Of a stretch of 64,000 bases of DNA, positions 1 through 11,800 are shown piece by piece. The translations under genes and the position numbers were made by a program. The notes beneath the pieces are model-generated. The model saw only the letters and a list, made by a program, of their open reading frames with translations, did not search any database and was not told where the DNA came from. The stretch is from Caprella mutica (Eukaryota; Arthropoda; Malacostraca; Amphipoda; Caprellidae): contig CANNZV010000437.1 of the NCBI GenBank assembly GCA_947561585.1, forward strand, positions 248,001 to 312,000. Reading direction: 5' to 3'. Position 1 is the stretch's first letter, and each line of letters opens with the position of its first letter.

Positions 1-1251
1 ATTGAATTACACTATCAAAGTCTTTTTGGAACTTGCTAACTAACAGCTAACTTCACCGTTGTTATTCACAAATCACCATTTCACTACACAAATTTGAAAT
101 GGAACTGTCAAATCGAGCTTATTTACGGGTATGGGCCAATAAATCGTGAAAGGAAACTCTAAATTTGGAATCTAATGTGATTAACGAGTGAAATTGTCAA
201 TTAATCTATAAATATCCCAATGAAATTTGATATGAAAAAATAAAATACTATTGAAGTGTATTTTAGATATCAAAATAGAGCTGCCTAGATAGAGTAACTA
301 AATACATAAATGTAATAATTTAAATATACCCAAATCATGAAATGTAGTTAAGGTTGATTAGATTCACCGAGTGACTAATAACTGAAAACGAATAGAAAAA
401 AAATTATAATAAGAATAATCCTTATTAAAATAATATAACATCTATAATATCTGAATACATATAACAGAATTAGGCATAGTACAAGATGAATATAAAATCA
501 AGCCTATATGAAGGAATTCCCTATTAGGCAGGATTAAATAAAAGAAAATAAAAAACTAAGTAAAGCTTATTGTTAAACCCATTTCATACCTATACATCCA
601 TGTTACACGACGATTTTTGGAGAGTTGAAAATGCTGCAAAATCGCTCGTGTGACATCTCCCTTAGTGAAAAATACAGTATTCAATTCAGGGGTAAAAGAT
701 CAATTATCGTTCTGATAAGAATTAATCAATTAAAGTTCATAGCTTCTTTAAAGGTATTAATTGTGGTGGAGTTTCTAATTGACAAGGGTAGGTATATGGA
801 GTTCCAGAGCCGTGGTCCATTATGCGACAATGATCTCTGACAGAGAGTTGGTCTTTGAAAGGAAGGAGTTGCATTAAAAAGTTTTCTATAGCTGCTTTAA
901 CAGCCACCACCCTCGAGCTATTGCAGCACATATACGTTATACTGTTACTGTAATAATTTGAAGGGCTGAGTTTAAACCACCAACACTGAGTTTGAATAAC
1001 ATCTGATAATATGGATTTCCCGTTGAGTATGAATCATTTCAATGTAATAGTTTTATAAAGGTTAATTAGAGTCAATTTGAATTGTGATTAATTATTTTAG
1101 TTGCAAGTAAATTAATTGTTTGAAATCTTGTACTGAATTCTTTCATAGTTAAATTTTAAAGTTATGTTGCAGGGTGCTAGCTAGTGCTTGTGATTAGTTT
1201 ATTGTTTGTTAAAACCTTAGCATTTACTTTTAGCTCCCTATGAAAGTTTTA
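1..1251. other. AT-rich non-coding stretch
   Basis: Open frames here are short and without recognisable protein motifs or splice support. No transposon ends were recognised. Confidence 0.5.
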
Positions 1252-1425
1252 TTATCCAAGTAGCATGGGATCACCACCATCTTCCTCTTCGTTTCGTAGG
1301 GACAATCCATCCGAAGATGAGAGCGCACGAACTGATCCACTCACGTGACCATCTGCTAACTTAGGTGCCACTCTTTTCTTCAACTTCTGTAATTTATCGT
1401 CGTCTGAAGCGTGTCGATTGTTGTT
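1252..1425 (-). CDS. Probable terminal exon, RT-element-like N-terminal segment
   Basis: After a TTTTTCCAG acceptor the minus strand is open for 57 codons to TAA. It reads DDKLQKLKKRVAPKLADG, then VSGSVRALSSSDGLSLR, and ends in an acidic GGDPMLLG stretch; AATAAA overlaps the stop region. The pattern K-x3-K-x-ADG-x-V-x-G-x-V-R-x-LSS-x-DG resembles a segment that I associate with polyproteins of RT-bearing mobile elements. That assignment is from memory of the motif and unproven. It does not join in frame with gene A. Confidence 0.4.
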   Translation of the reverse strand, partial: NNNRHASDDDKLQKLKKRVAPKLADGHVSGSVRALSSSDGLSLRNEEEDGGDPMLLG

Positions 1426-2036
1426 CTGGAAAAATATATGTTTCTTTATATCAGAGAAATACTAAAGTTATTATTAGTTTATAGTTATGTAAACATTTTG
1501 GTCATTTTCTATTTAGGTATAATTTAAATTTACTCCCAGACAAGTACTTCCATGCTCCCAGAGTGAAAATGTTTACCAACGTAAAGTTGTTTCAGTCAGA
1601 GTGCCAGCTTATATTATAGATGGCACTCGCGTCAAATTACTAACAATTTATTTTTATATACCTAATAATCAATATAGATCAATAGTTATTCAATTTTATT
1701 CGTCTCTTTTTCATTGTTTTACGGTTTTATTGATGTATAATTTACCTATAAATACCAAGGTAACTCAGCTGTTCTAGCACAGTACCTAATACCTATGTAG
1801 TAAAGTAATTCTTTTATCGTTTGTACCATTATTAAAATCACATACATTAATATTTATTAATAATATGTCCGTCTTCTCTTTGTACTTACATTTTTCAAGT
1901 TTTGCTCTTTTACATTTGTATTAGTACCTCCTTAAAAGAGTTTTTCAAGGAAAACTCGTTCTGTCTTTAGTCGTAGAAAATTAGGTATACCTATTCGCTG
2001 GCAGACTAATTTATCTCTTATACCCTTGGACATTAA

Positions 2037-2626
2037 AGGTCCTCTCCAGGCTCCGGGGAAAAAATGATTTTATAACATAATATCATAGAACTAAGGTCTA
2101 CGATCATTATTCTGAAAACTGCATACAATTCGGTTCAATACATATTTTATAATTTGTTTTTAAAGTTTTTCATCCTCTGTGAGCAACAATTGAGCGAATC
2201 ACTTATCTGATGCTCAAGAAGAAGATTGTACACTCTTTGTTTTGATTAAAAATTTGAATTTTATGATCAAACCATGCGTTTTCGGCCTTTATTTTAGATA
2301 TTAATTGTTCCATGAAGTATATAAACGTTTCTATAATAAGTTCATTCAATTTTATACCTTTACACGTATATTAAATGAATTTATTACACCTAATGCCTAG
2401 TTGACAATCATAACAAATGGTGTACATTCTTTTTCTTCAGGCTGAAAATTTCTTAAACTAGTAAGTCGGAAGTAAAATCGATTTTGTAGAGTTTTGATTG
2501 TAAAAATCTTTAAAAGCATATAAAATTAAAAATATGCTACTGAATTCGATGCGGTTTGCAGTAAAATGATAAGAAACATTAGCCTCGTTGATTAAGACAA
2601 TAAAAATATTTGCTTGGAGGGGACCT
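2037..2626 (+). mobile_element. TTAA MITE, family T1 (590 bp)
   Basis: Flanked by TTAA on both sides (2033-2036, 2627-2630). Ends are AGGTCCTCTCCAGGC and the complement of AGGTCCCCTCCAAGC, 13 of 15 matching. No coding capacity. TTAA target duplication is the hallmark of piggyBac-type transposases. Related copies occur at 14919, 15258, 16994, 17510 and 49398. Confidence 0.85.
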
Positions 2627-2838
2627 TTAAATAGGCTCTACGATATTTGTCTATTTCATGTTAGGTTTCATTGAATATATTTTATAATGATTTAACAGTT
2701 AAAACATAAGTGTATTAGTTAAGCCCTTTCTTCAAATATTGTTATCATTTTTCTTTTTCTAAATAAATAATATTATTTCAGTTACTGTATACCAGACAGA
2801 CGTCTTCAAATATGTGCTTTCTCCGAACCTGTTTTTGT

Positions 2839-3315
2839 GATAATGTACTATCAGAGAAAAGAGTCACTGTGATGATGTACTATCAGAGAAAAGAGTCACT
2901 GTGATGATGTACTATCAGAGAAAAGAGTCACTGTGATGATGTACTATCAGAGAAAAGAGTCACTGTGATGATGTACTATCAGAGAAAAGAGTCACTGTGA
3001 TGATGCACTTTCAGAGAAAAGAGTCACTATGATGATGTACTATCAGAGAAAAGAGTCACTGTGATGATGTACTATCAGAGAAAAGTGTCACTGTGATGAT
3101 GTACTTTCAGATAAAAGAGTCACTGTGATGATGTACTATCAGAGAAAAGAGTCACTGTGATGATGTACTATCAGAGAAAAGTCACTGTGATGATGTACTA
3201 TCAGAGAAAAGAGTCACTGTAATTATGTACTTTCAGAGAAAAGAGTCACTGTGATGTTGTACTATCAGAGAAAAGAGTCACTGTGATGATGTACTATCAG
3301 AGAAAGAGTCACTGT
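2839..3315. repeat. 32-bp tandem repeat, about 15 units
   Basis: Unit GATGATGTACTATCAGAGAA followed by AAGAGTCACTGT, with a few substitutions (TTT for TAT, ATAAAA for AGAAAA) and two small deletions near the end. A minisatellite array. Confidence 0.97.
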
Positions 3316-3439
3316 AATGAGCAGAGAAATCGTAATAATTTAATTATATTAAAAACAATTTTGATAATTCACGTTAAAAACGGAGACTTCATCATATGTA
3401 TATATGACTAATTAGTATTTAAATATTCAAATTAGATAG

Positions 3440-3580
3440 TAAATGTACTCTGTACTTGAGAGTACTTTAAATAGTACTTGTACTTTAAAAGTACTTTTTT
3501 ACTTTAGTACTTGGGCAACTACTTCAAGTACATTGATTTACGAGTACTTGTACTTAGTACTTATAAGTACTCTCGATGTA
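3440..3580. repeat. AGTACTT-rich low-complexity tract
   Basis: The heptamer AGTACTT and its complement AAGTACT recur about a dozen times in 140 bp, irregularly spaced and in both orientations. Confidence 0.8.
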
Positions 3581-3664
3581 GTTTTTGCCCATCTCTGACT
3601 GTTTTTAAATGATGCATAGAATCTTTTATCATTTTAGTAATGAAATAGACAGCAAATTCGATGT

Positions 3665-4100
3665 CAAATATATATATGGGCCACAAAAATGTTTCCGCTT
3701 CCACTGTATACCATGTGGCACTTACACATTTAAATCATGTGTATACTATGCATACTTTTGGAAATGGATACCATATTTATTACATGATGTTTTACGTGGT
3801 AATATGGTAAATTATATGTGGTTACCATATGTTAATAGTATGGTATTTAACATGTTGCTATGAATGTGATAAATAACACTTGGTAAACACCGGTTAAAAG
3901 TATGGTAATTTAATGTAGATATGATGTTGTGTATACAATCTCTATTTGATATGGGTTTAATATGGCATAACCACATGTTAATTATGTGTTTTTATTAGGG
4001 TTAGATTGGTTCAATGTGGATAACAAATATTTATACTGTATTGTCACATTAAAACCATTAAACCACATGGTAAGCATGTGTATGCAATATGGAATTGTTT
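3665..4100. repeat. ACCATAT/CACATG degenerate repeat tract
   Basis: Short words TATGGTA, TACCATA, CACATG and CATGTG recur through about 430 bp in both orientations, giving many potential short hairpins. The 84-codon frame at 3609-3863 is a by-product of this tract. Confidence 0.6.
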
Positions 4101-5700
4101 GCAGGGTTGAAGACTTGTTCAATTCTCAAATTAGAAACACAAAAAGAACTAATTAGACACTAAACCTGTTATGAACTGATAATGTAAAGACGCGTTGTGT
4201 AAACAATGAAATTTACTCTGTCTCTAATACAATAATTTAATTGTTTCTTCTCTTATTATTTTCTAAGAAAGGTTATATATTTTCAATTTCTAATTTTAAA
4301 AAAACTGTTCAGTTACGTTTTTAGTCTTTTTTTAAATTTCCTATTGACGTCACCAATATACATAGCCTTTGGTTCCGAAGCAAACGTTAAACCCTGTGAA
4401 CTGATTTGTGAATAATAGAAAATTAGATTTTCTATTTTCCTTTACGAAAGGCGAACGGCTTTTTTTTATAAATTAAATGTTATTATTGACTAAACTCATT
4501 AAATTGCCAATAAGTGACTGGCAATTTTCCGTGTACCGTTATTTTTATTTATTTTAGTATTTTTTGTATCATGTTTTAAATCAGGATGTTATATATATTT
4601 AAAATTTCAACGAGTTTGTAACTTTTTTGGTTACAATAAAAACTGAAACAACTAATTAAAATTTGATTGAAGAAAAAGCAAAGTAAACTTGGTTTTTTGG
4701 TTACAAACTTGATTTTGGGAAAAGGGGGAGCTATGTAGAATCCATATTAGGTGATTACCCCGTACAAAGTTTAACACATAAATAGCGAGTGCTCAATGGA
4801 TTCGCAGAGTGTATTACGATCTTGTGAATTGAACATTTTACTAGAGACTTTTCTAAGCTTAGAGGTAAAGTCTCATATCTACCTATCTATTATGTAACCC
4901 TGTGTCTGTTTAGAAATACAATCCTGGCCTTGCCCATTTCTTCCAATATTCAAATTATACAGGCTAAACAGATAATTATATTGGCCTACGAGCCTACTAA
5001 CACAGAATCTTAAACCTCTTAGTTGAAGAGCATAACCCTTGCTCTTTCCACTAAAACTGCAACTACCGTTAAAAATATGATAAACATGATAAAAACTATA
5101 AAGAAAAATACATAATGAATTATGATAATACCACTACACTACCTAACAGACTAGAACAGTAGGTATCCCTATGACTTCTGTCAAGAATTATAAGTCATTA
5201 GATGATCAAAAGAGACGAAAATAAAACAAATTAAAGAAAAAATTCCTTTACTGGTAATTGGTAAACATTTAGTAACTACAAATAAGAAACAAATGATAAA
5301 AAAATTTCTTTTATAAAAAATAAAAAACTACAACTATAGAAAAAACAAGTAAATTTATACCAAGTATGTAAATAAATGGTAGTGCTAAAGAGTTGTCGCA
5401 CGGTTTCCCATTTTCGAAAAGAGAAGATTTTTGAAATAATTAATATTGACGTTATTTTATTTGGTACCAACCTCCAAGTACCATTTATACCAAATAAAAT
5501 AAATTATAATATTTTTTTCTTATATGATTGAAAATAACTGGATAACTAAGAAGTTATACTACATTAATTCTGTGACACAAACTACGTCCAGTTATCAGTA
5601 TAATAGTTTATGCTTTAGATGCACTCAAATGAAACTAAAACATACAAATAACAAAAACAAGACGTCATTTTCAACTGCAGTTGGACGACGGCTTACGAAA
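4101..5700. other. 3' flank of gene A with fragments of repeat R1
   Basis: 4320-4400 (minus) and 4985-5110 (plus) are pieces of the dispersed R1 repeat (see 45690). About 5120-5700 is related to 40200-40630 and 52920-53480 downstream of genes B and C, so the 3' flank was part of the duplicated unit. Confidence 0.6.
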
Positions 5701-5702
5701 AC

Positions 5703-5805
5703 TTATTTCCAATTGAAGATATTTGACAGCAATTCATTTCCTAATGTGGATCTGGACGTGATTATTTCTTTGAATTTCGGAGTACCAGATATTGTATCTC
5801 CCTGT
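5703..5805 (-). CDS. Gene A exon 8 (C-terminus and stop)
   Basis: 103 nt after a TTCCCAG acceptor. It encodes QGDTISGTPKFKEI through LSNIFNWK and a TAA stop at 5703-5705. It aligns codon for codon with gene B's last exon. The 105-codon frame on the plus strand here is its antisense shadow. Confidence 0.85.
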
Positions 5806-8800
5806 CTGGGAATGGAAAATAATAAGAACATTATAATATAAAGAAGGAGGATTTGACTTGAAATATTTCAATTAAGGAAGAATTACATTTCAATGAACAA
5901 ATTTCTTGTTGAATCAAAATGTATTGGAAACATTACTCACTTAATAATTTCTAAGGCAGCCTTCTTTAGCTGATCTGCCGAGAGTTTGTCAGCAAGAAGC
6001 CAAGTTTCCAACGCATTTTCAACAGAAAGTTTGGCGGTGAGATTCTGTTCACACATCGCCTTCAGTCGAGGGAGATCATACTGGAGAAAAGAGAGATGAA
6101 TTTGTTAGTGGTGGAGTACCTATTGAGTTGCAATCAACACTATTCACCATAAGGTAGAAAAGTTGAAGGAAAATGACAGCTAAGTTTGCAGATGACTGTT
6201 CGCCTGGCCTGAGAAGGCGAATCTGAACACAAGCAAGCACCCAGAGATTAGCACTGGATGATTCTAGAGCCTCAGATTGTACTACCCAGTTAACATTACC
6301 ATGTTGGGTCAACGTTGGCCTAATTCAGAACAAAACTCTGGGCCAACGCTGTCATGCCGGTCTCAGTGTATTGGGCCAGTAAAGGCACGACGTTGGCCCA
6401 CCTCACGGATGTCCACCAGCCCTGAACAGTAAAACCACGTATAAACGACTTATTGGTACCGGCAATACTTAACGGTGTCGATGCCATGCATATCTACGGC
6501 CAGTACTATTTTCATGTAACAGGTGTATTAATTAGATTACGCTATACAGAACACGTGAAGACAACAGTTACTTCTAACAATGTCCCTACAAACATATAAA
6601 TGTCGATTCGATGTCGTTTGCTGTCGAATTCGTAGCGCTAACGGTGGGTATCGACTTAGCAGCCATTTCGACTCATAGTAGATATCGTAATGTCTGTTTC
6701 TATGTAAATGATATCTGAATTTACACTTCAGATAGAAACACGAAAACCGATACATGGTTTTAACAGCATCACCTTGACGTCGGCATGTCTGTTTCCAAAC
6801 GATATCTGAATTTATACTTCGACCAGAAGTGCGAAAGCAGATACGTAGTTTTAAAAAAATCGTTTCAAATTTGGAAATTCATTTTCTTATATTCCTGTTA
6901 TAATACGTATAGAAATGTAGGAATTATTTCTATTCAATTGGATTGTAGCTTTCTATATAACAAACGTAGTGCTCCCTTTAAACTATTCCCAATAATTAAT
7001 ACACTTATAGGGGACTACGGCAGTTGTAAAGGCCCGTTTACACGCTACGATCAATGGGAGCGATTTATTGAGCACAGAGATCGCAACAACTCCAATATCT
7101 TCATTTTTCACTAGCCGTCATGGACGAAACATTATGATGGTCTGCATTTGGAATGTGTTTAGCATTATATATTGAGTTAAATTGCAACGATTTATTGGAA
7201 CCCTGTTTACACGTTCAAACTTATCATTTCGATTCGTATAAATTTGAGCCTGCTAGCACCAATCACACAATGCAATTCCAACTCCAATAAATCGCTACAA
7301 TCACCTGTTTACACGTACTGATAAATTCCAAGAACCTCTTTATTACGATAAATTGCTCCAATTTATCGTAGCGTGTAAACGGGCCTTTTAGGTACGATCG
7401 AGCATTGACACGCTAGTGTGATTGTGAACTGGATCAACGAAAAGTAAGCGATATTGGAACATCGGTTGTTGAACAGTGTTCCTCCAGTACCGTGAAAATG
7501 AAATGGATAACCAATCAAGTGATTTTAAGATGGCCAGTGCATTTAATAAGATGAATCTATTCTAAAATGCTTATTGTAAATAAGCCCTGAGTTGTTCCTG
7601 AAGCTGTCTTTGGTGAATAGAAGAGAAGTGGGTGGCGTCCCTTGGGTCCCAAACTGTTGTAATTTGGATTATGTATTGTCTATTTTATGTTTACCATGTG
7701 TATAGTGTTTTTAACTCTCCATGCAGTTTTAGAGGATAGCGCTAGGGTTACGCTCCACAATTACGAGGTCTTAGATTTTATGTTAGATAAGCTCGTAGAT
7801 TTCATTTACTATCACCTCTTCATTTCTCTCTTCCATCCTTGAGTGCAGCCACCGGTGCTTGTGACCATTTTTGTCACATTCCTCGGTAAGTGACAGCATT
7901 CACGGAGTAGCTTTTCAGCATCCATGAGCGTCGTGACTTTGTTCATGGAGCCACTTTCTTTTCTGACTGCTTCTTCCAGTCCCTTGTATTTCATTTCCTT
8001 TTGACGTCAGCGACATCGCCATTGGTTCCGAAGCAGACCTCTACTAAACTTAAATAATTAAAAGTTGATGGGCTATTTAACATGTTCCATTTTAGAGTAA
8101 ATTCTGTGTTATCGGACGGTTCCACATTTTCGAATATGTAAGAAATAAGTATAATAATTATATCATTATTAAATTCTTACTTAAATTGGTATCCATGATA
8201 CCAGTAAGTAAAATACAAGTTTAGAAATAAAAATCAATACATAAATAATTTTTCTACGTAAAATGCTGAACCCCATTTCACCTAGTGCCAAAAGCTGCAA
8301 ATCAGACGATTAAAATTCAGTGATTCACATTATAGATAATTAAACTTGAAGTGGTAATCGGACTCCATAAATCTATATATAATAACCATTATCAAACTTT
8401 TATTTCAATTGGTATCATACCTTCAGCTATTATGTTACTAATTAAATAGTAGTTAAATAATAATGATTATATTTTCCTCTATCACGTGTTCGAAAATATA
8501 AACCCTATTAATAACTTGGAACATATGCCCTATTGCTAAAAATATTTCACAGAACACAAAATTCCTGTTTGTTCAATGTAACACAATTATATAAGTCAAA
8601 TTATCAGACTAATTACTCAACTATTATGACCTATACTTACTGAGTGAGAGTTAATCTATGGTCAAATTTTAATTAATGCATTCATTACTTTGAACTTTCA
8701 TCACAGAGCTTTCATCTTTATTCTAAGTCGTGGCCTCAAAACATTTCCTTCAATTTGAACTCATAGAGAACGAAATTTTTAAGGAGTTACAATTATATAA

Positions 8801-11800
8801 AAATTTGACCAACTCATTACTAATTGTAATAACAATAAGTTGTGATTTTGGTTAAAAAAAGCGATGTCTTTATCTTTAAGTATCTCCGGGTCGTTTAATA
8901 TCAACATTTTTTTTAGTAAATTGCATCCACGGTGGCAAAATGACCGAGGTACAGGCACGAGGACGGATGAACCCACGATTGAAACCCGGACACATCACTT
9001 CATTTCTTCCCATTTAATTTATATATAATATTATGTAACAATAATCAAATTGATATGCACCTAAACGTACAGTACGTTATATCATTGAAGTAAGAGTTTT
9101 CAATTTTAATTTATTTATTTATTGGATGCAAGTGGATATTGTTTCGAAGCATATTAGATATATAATTAGGCGTCTGTTCGATGCAGAATCCCTAATTATG
9201 TTGAATGTCGTAATTTATCTTTCTATTCAAGGCTGTTATAACGGCATCGCTTCGATGCCAAATATACTTGATATGATGCGGTTTAGCGGTGCAAACGGAT
9301 ATCGGATTGATGTCTACTTGATGTCACCATGTCTAATTTGTTACTGGAATTCGATGTCGGAAGAGAGGTTATACAGAGTCGTTTAGATATCGAATAGATA
9401 CATTAATGTTTGCTGGGGTATTAACTGTCCTACAAATACCTTTTACGGATCGAAGTCAGGAAAAATAAAATAAAACAGTTGCCAATTCAAACTCGAATGT
9501 ATAGATACGATATTTTACATACGATATTTTAACCATATAATAATATTTCTATTTAAAATTGAATAGAAAGTATAATTTTCAATGTGAATAATTATTTTAG
9601 ACGGAAAAGTAACTTTTCATACTAATTATTTGAGTTAACTAGTGTCCAAGCTCATTTTTATGAATGAAATAAATAAAGTGCTAAATTAATAATTAAAGAG
9701 ATAACAGGCCTATTTATATTAAATTACCAGAAACGTCTACAATTATATGCTTAATTGAGGATATTAAATTGGCTATTTGGTGTGATTAGAGTTTGGATAG
9801 ATCGTTTGCACCTTTTTTTCTCTGATTGTCTGGCGAAAACTGCCAAATAGAACCGGTAGACCAGTATAGTAAATATACTGGTACATCAAAAAATGACTGG
9901 ATTGGTTAACCAATGTTCTCCTTCATTGGGCCAGTGCTGTTTGACAACCATTGTCCCACTGTCGTTTTCATAGCATTGGAGAACTTGCATTTAGATATTG
10001 TTTGCGACAGACCCATAACAATGGTGAGTGCGTTGTTTTGCTTACTTTGCACTGTCTAAAGGTGGGCATTAGAAATGTTAAGAGTATCATATCAGGCTGA
10101 GTAGGCGTGGGTAGAAATGGGTCTGATGAACTGTTTGTAGTTTTGTTATGTCTGATTTCTCTGTTCGTAAGAACTACGGTTACTGGTTATGAAACTGCAA
10201 ACCATTACAAATTTGGTTTTATATTAATATGTAATTTGATTTATACTTTTGAATTTTTCTTCTTCCCTCCGAATTTCAAGCGAAGAAAAAGTAGGATATA
10301 TTGTGACAAAGCGGTTGTTGTTTCGTTACATTTAGGTAGATATCGGAATTGATCATAAACTATACGAAATTTTAAGCATCTATTCTAAAACGGAATTCAA
10401 TAAAAAATTATAGATATCAAATTACTGGTGTTTTTTCGATATGCATTAAACGATTTCTGAATAAAAAATAAACGATGCGGACTAGAGTGAAGATTTTTGG
10501 ATAGTACTGACGGTAGGAAATATAATGGATATCTAAAGTCTAAACAGACAAATAATTGAGATTCATTCATTTAAATATCTAATTTGATTAAGTGTATTTC
10601 ATATTTATTACCGGCATGCGCTACCAGCGCAACGAATTAGACAGAGGCCGATAGCGATTCGAAGATGTTAGCTGGGGTTCATAAACTCATCAGACCTTAT
10701 TTTCATCCTACACTTAATCCTCTCTGTCGGTACTCATCAGATCGTGCATACCTCGACTGTGTGAATCTCTCGTACCCACCTCAAATGAACTTACATCAAC
10801 AGTACGGTACCTAACTCAACTGTTCGCTACTACAGAAGACAGAATGGCACTATCCCTAGTGTAGGCGCTATTTCTCGATCAATCGTCCTGCAATTAAAAT
10901 AATTCTACCATAGTTTTCTGAGGTCTTAGGACCTAGTGCCTAATTTACGGAAGATGAAGCAGATGTCAATCCAAATCGACTAAACTAGAATAACATATTG
11001 AAATCGGGAGTTGCCGCAATCAACTCCCTTACAAGTTGAGTGCCATTAATTAGCTACATTTTAAATTAAAAATTCTGAAATAAAAATCAGTGTTTTTGTT
11101 AATATTCTCTACATTCGATTGTAGCTTCTGAATTGACACGGGTACGATATTCACAAGTCATTTAATGAGTAGCTATAGATAGGTTATTATGTTGCGATGG
11201 TGTATGGGCTTGAGAAAGTCGTGTAAGTATAAAAATTAAACAATGTTGATTTAATTGTGGAGCCCTGTGGTCGAGAACTAATTTTCTGTAGTAAAATGTT
11301 TTATCTGAACGGTCTGATAGATAGTAGGTTATTAGGGTTTTTTAAACGTCTCTTTTTCAAAAACAAAGAATCAATAATCTACGACGTCAAGAGGAAATTG
11401 AATACAAGGACTGGAAGAAGCATACCGAAAGGAAAGTTTCTTCATGAACAAAGACACCTATCACCGTCGCTGACAATGCTCATGGATGCAGAAGAGCAAC
11501 CCCGTGAATGCAGGAACTTACCAAATAATGTGACGAAAAGGGACACAAGCACCGGTTGCTACTGTACACTCTCTGATGGAAGAGGATCTACCTAACACAA
11601 AACCTAGGACCTCGTAGTCGAAGAGTATAAAACTAACGCTACACTCTTAAAACTGCGTTAAATAAATGATAAACAAAGATAATTCATAATCCGAATTACA
11701 ACGGTTCAAGGCCCTAGGGACGCCACCCCTTCTCTCTTCAATTAACCACAGACAGCTTCAGGAGAGACAGGTAGAGGCAAGACATATCTTAATTGAGTAG

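Noticed and set aside
2839..3315. CRISPR-like array
   Set aside because: Units are continuous 32-bp tandem copies without distinct spacers, in eukaryotic DNA.
5524..5841. 105-codon plus-strand frame
   Set aside because: It is antisense to exon 8 of gene A. The minus strand has splice sites and codon-level conservation with gene B; the plus frame has no recognisable motif.
1252..5941. Joining exon 7 of gene A to the exon at 1252-1425
   Set aside because: In the required phase it meets a stop after 15 codons and loses the RT-like frame; the exon at 5703-5805 fits and is conserved in gene B.
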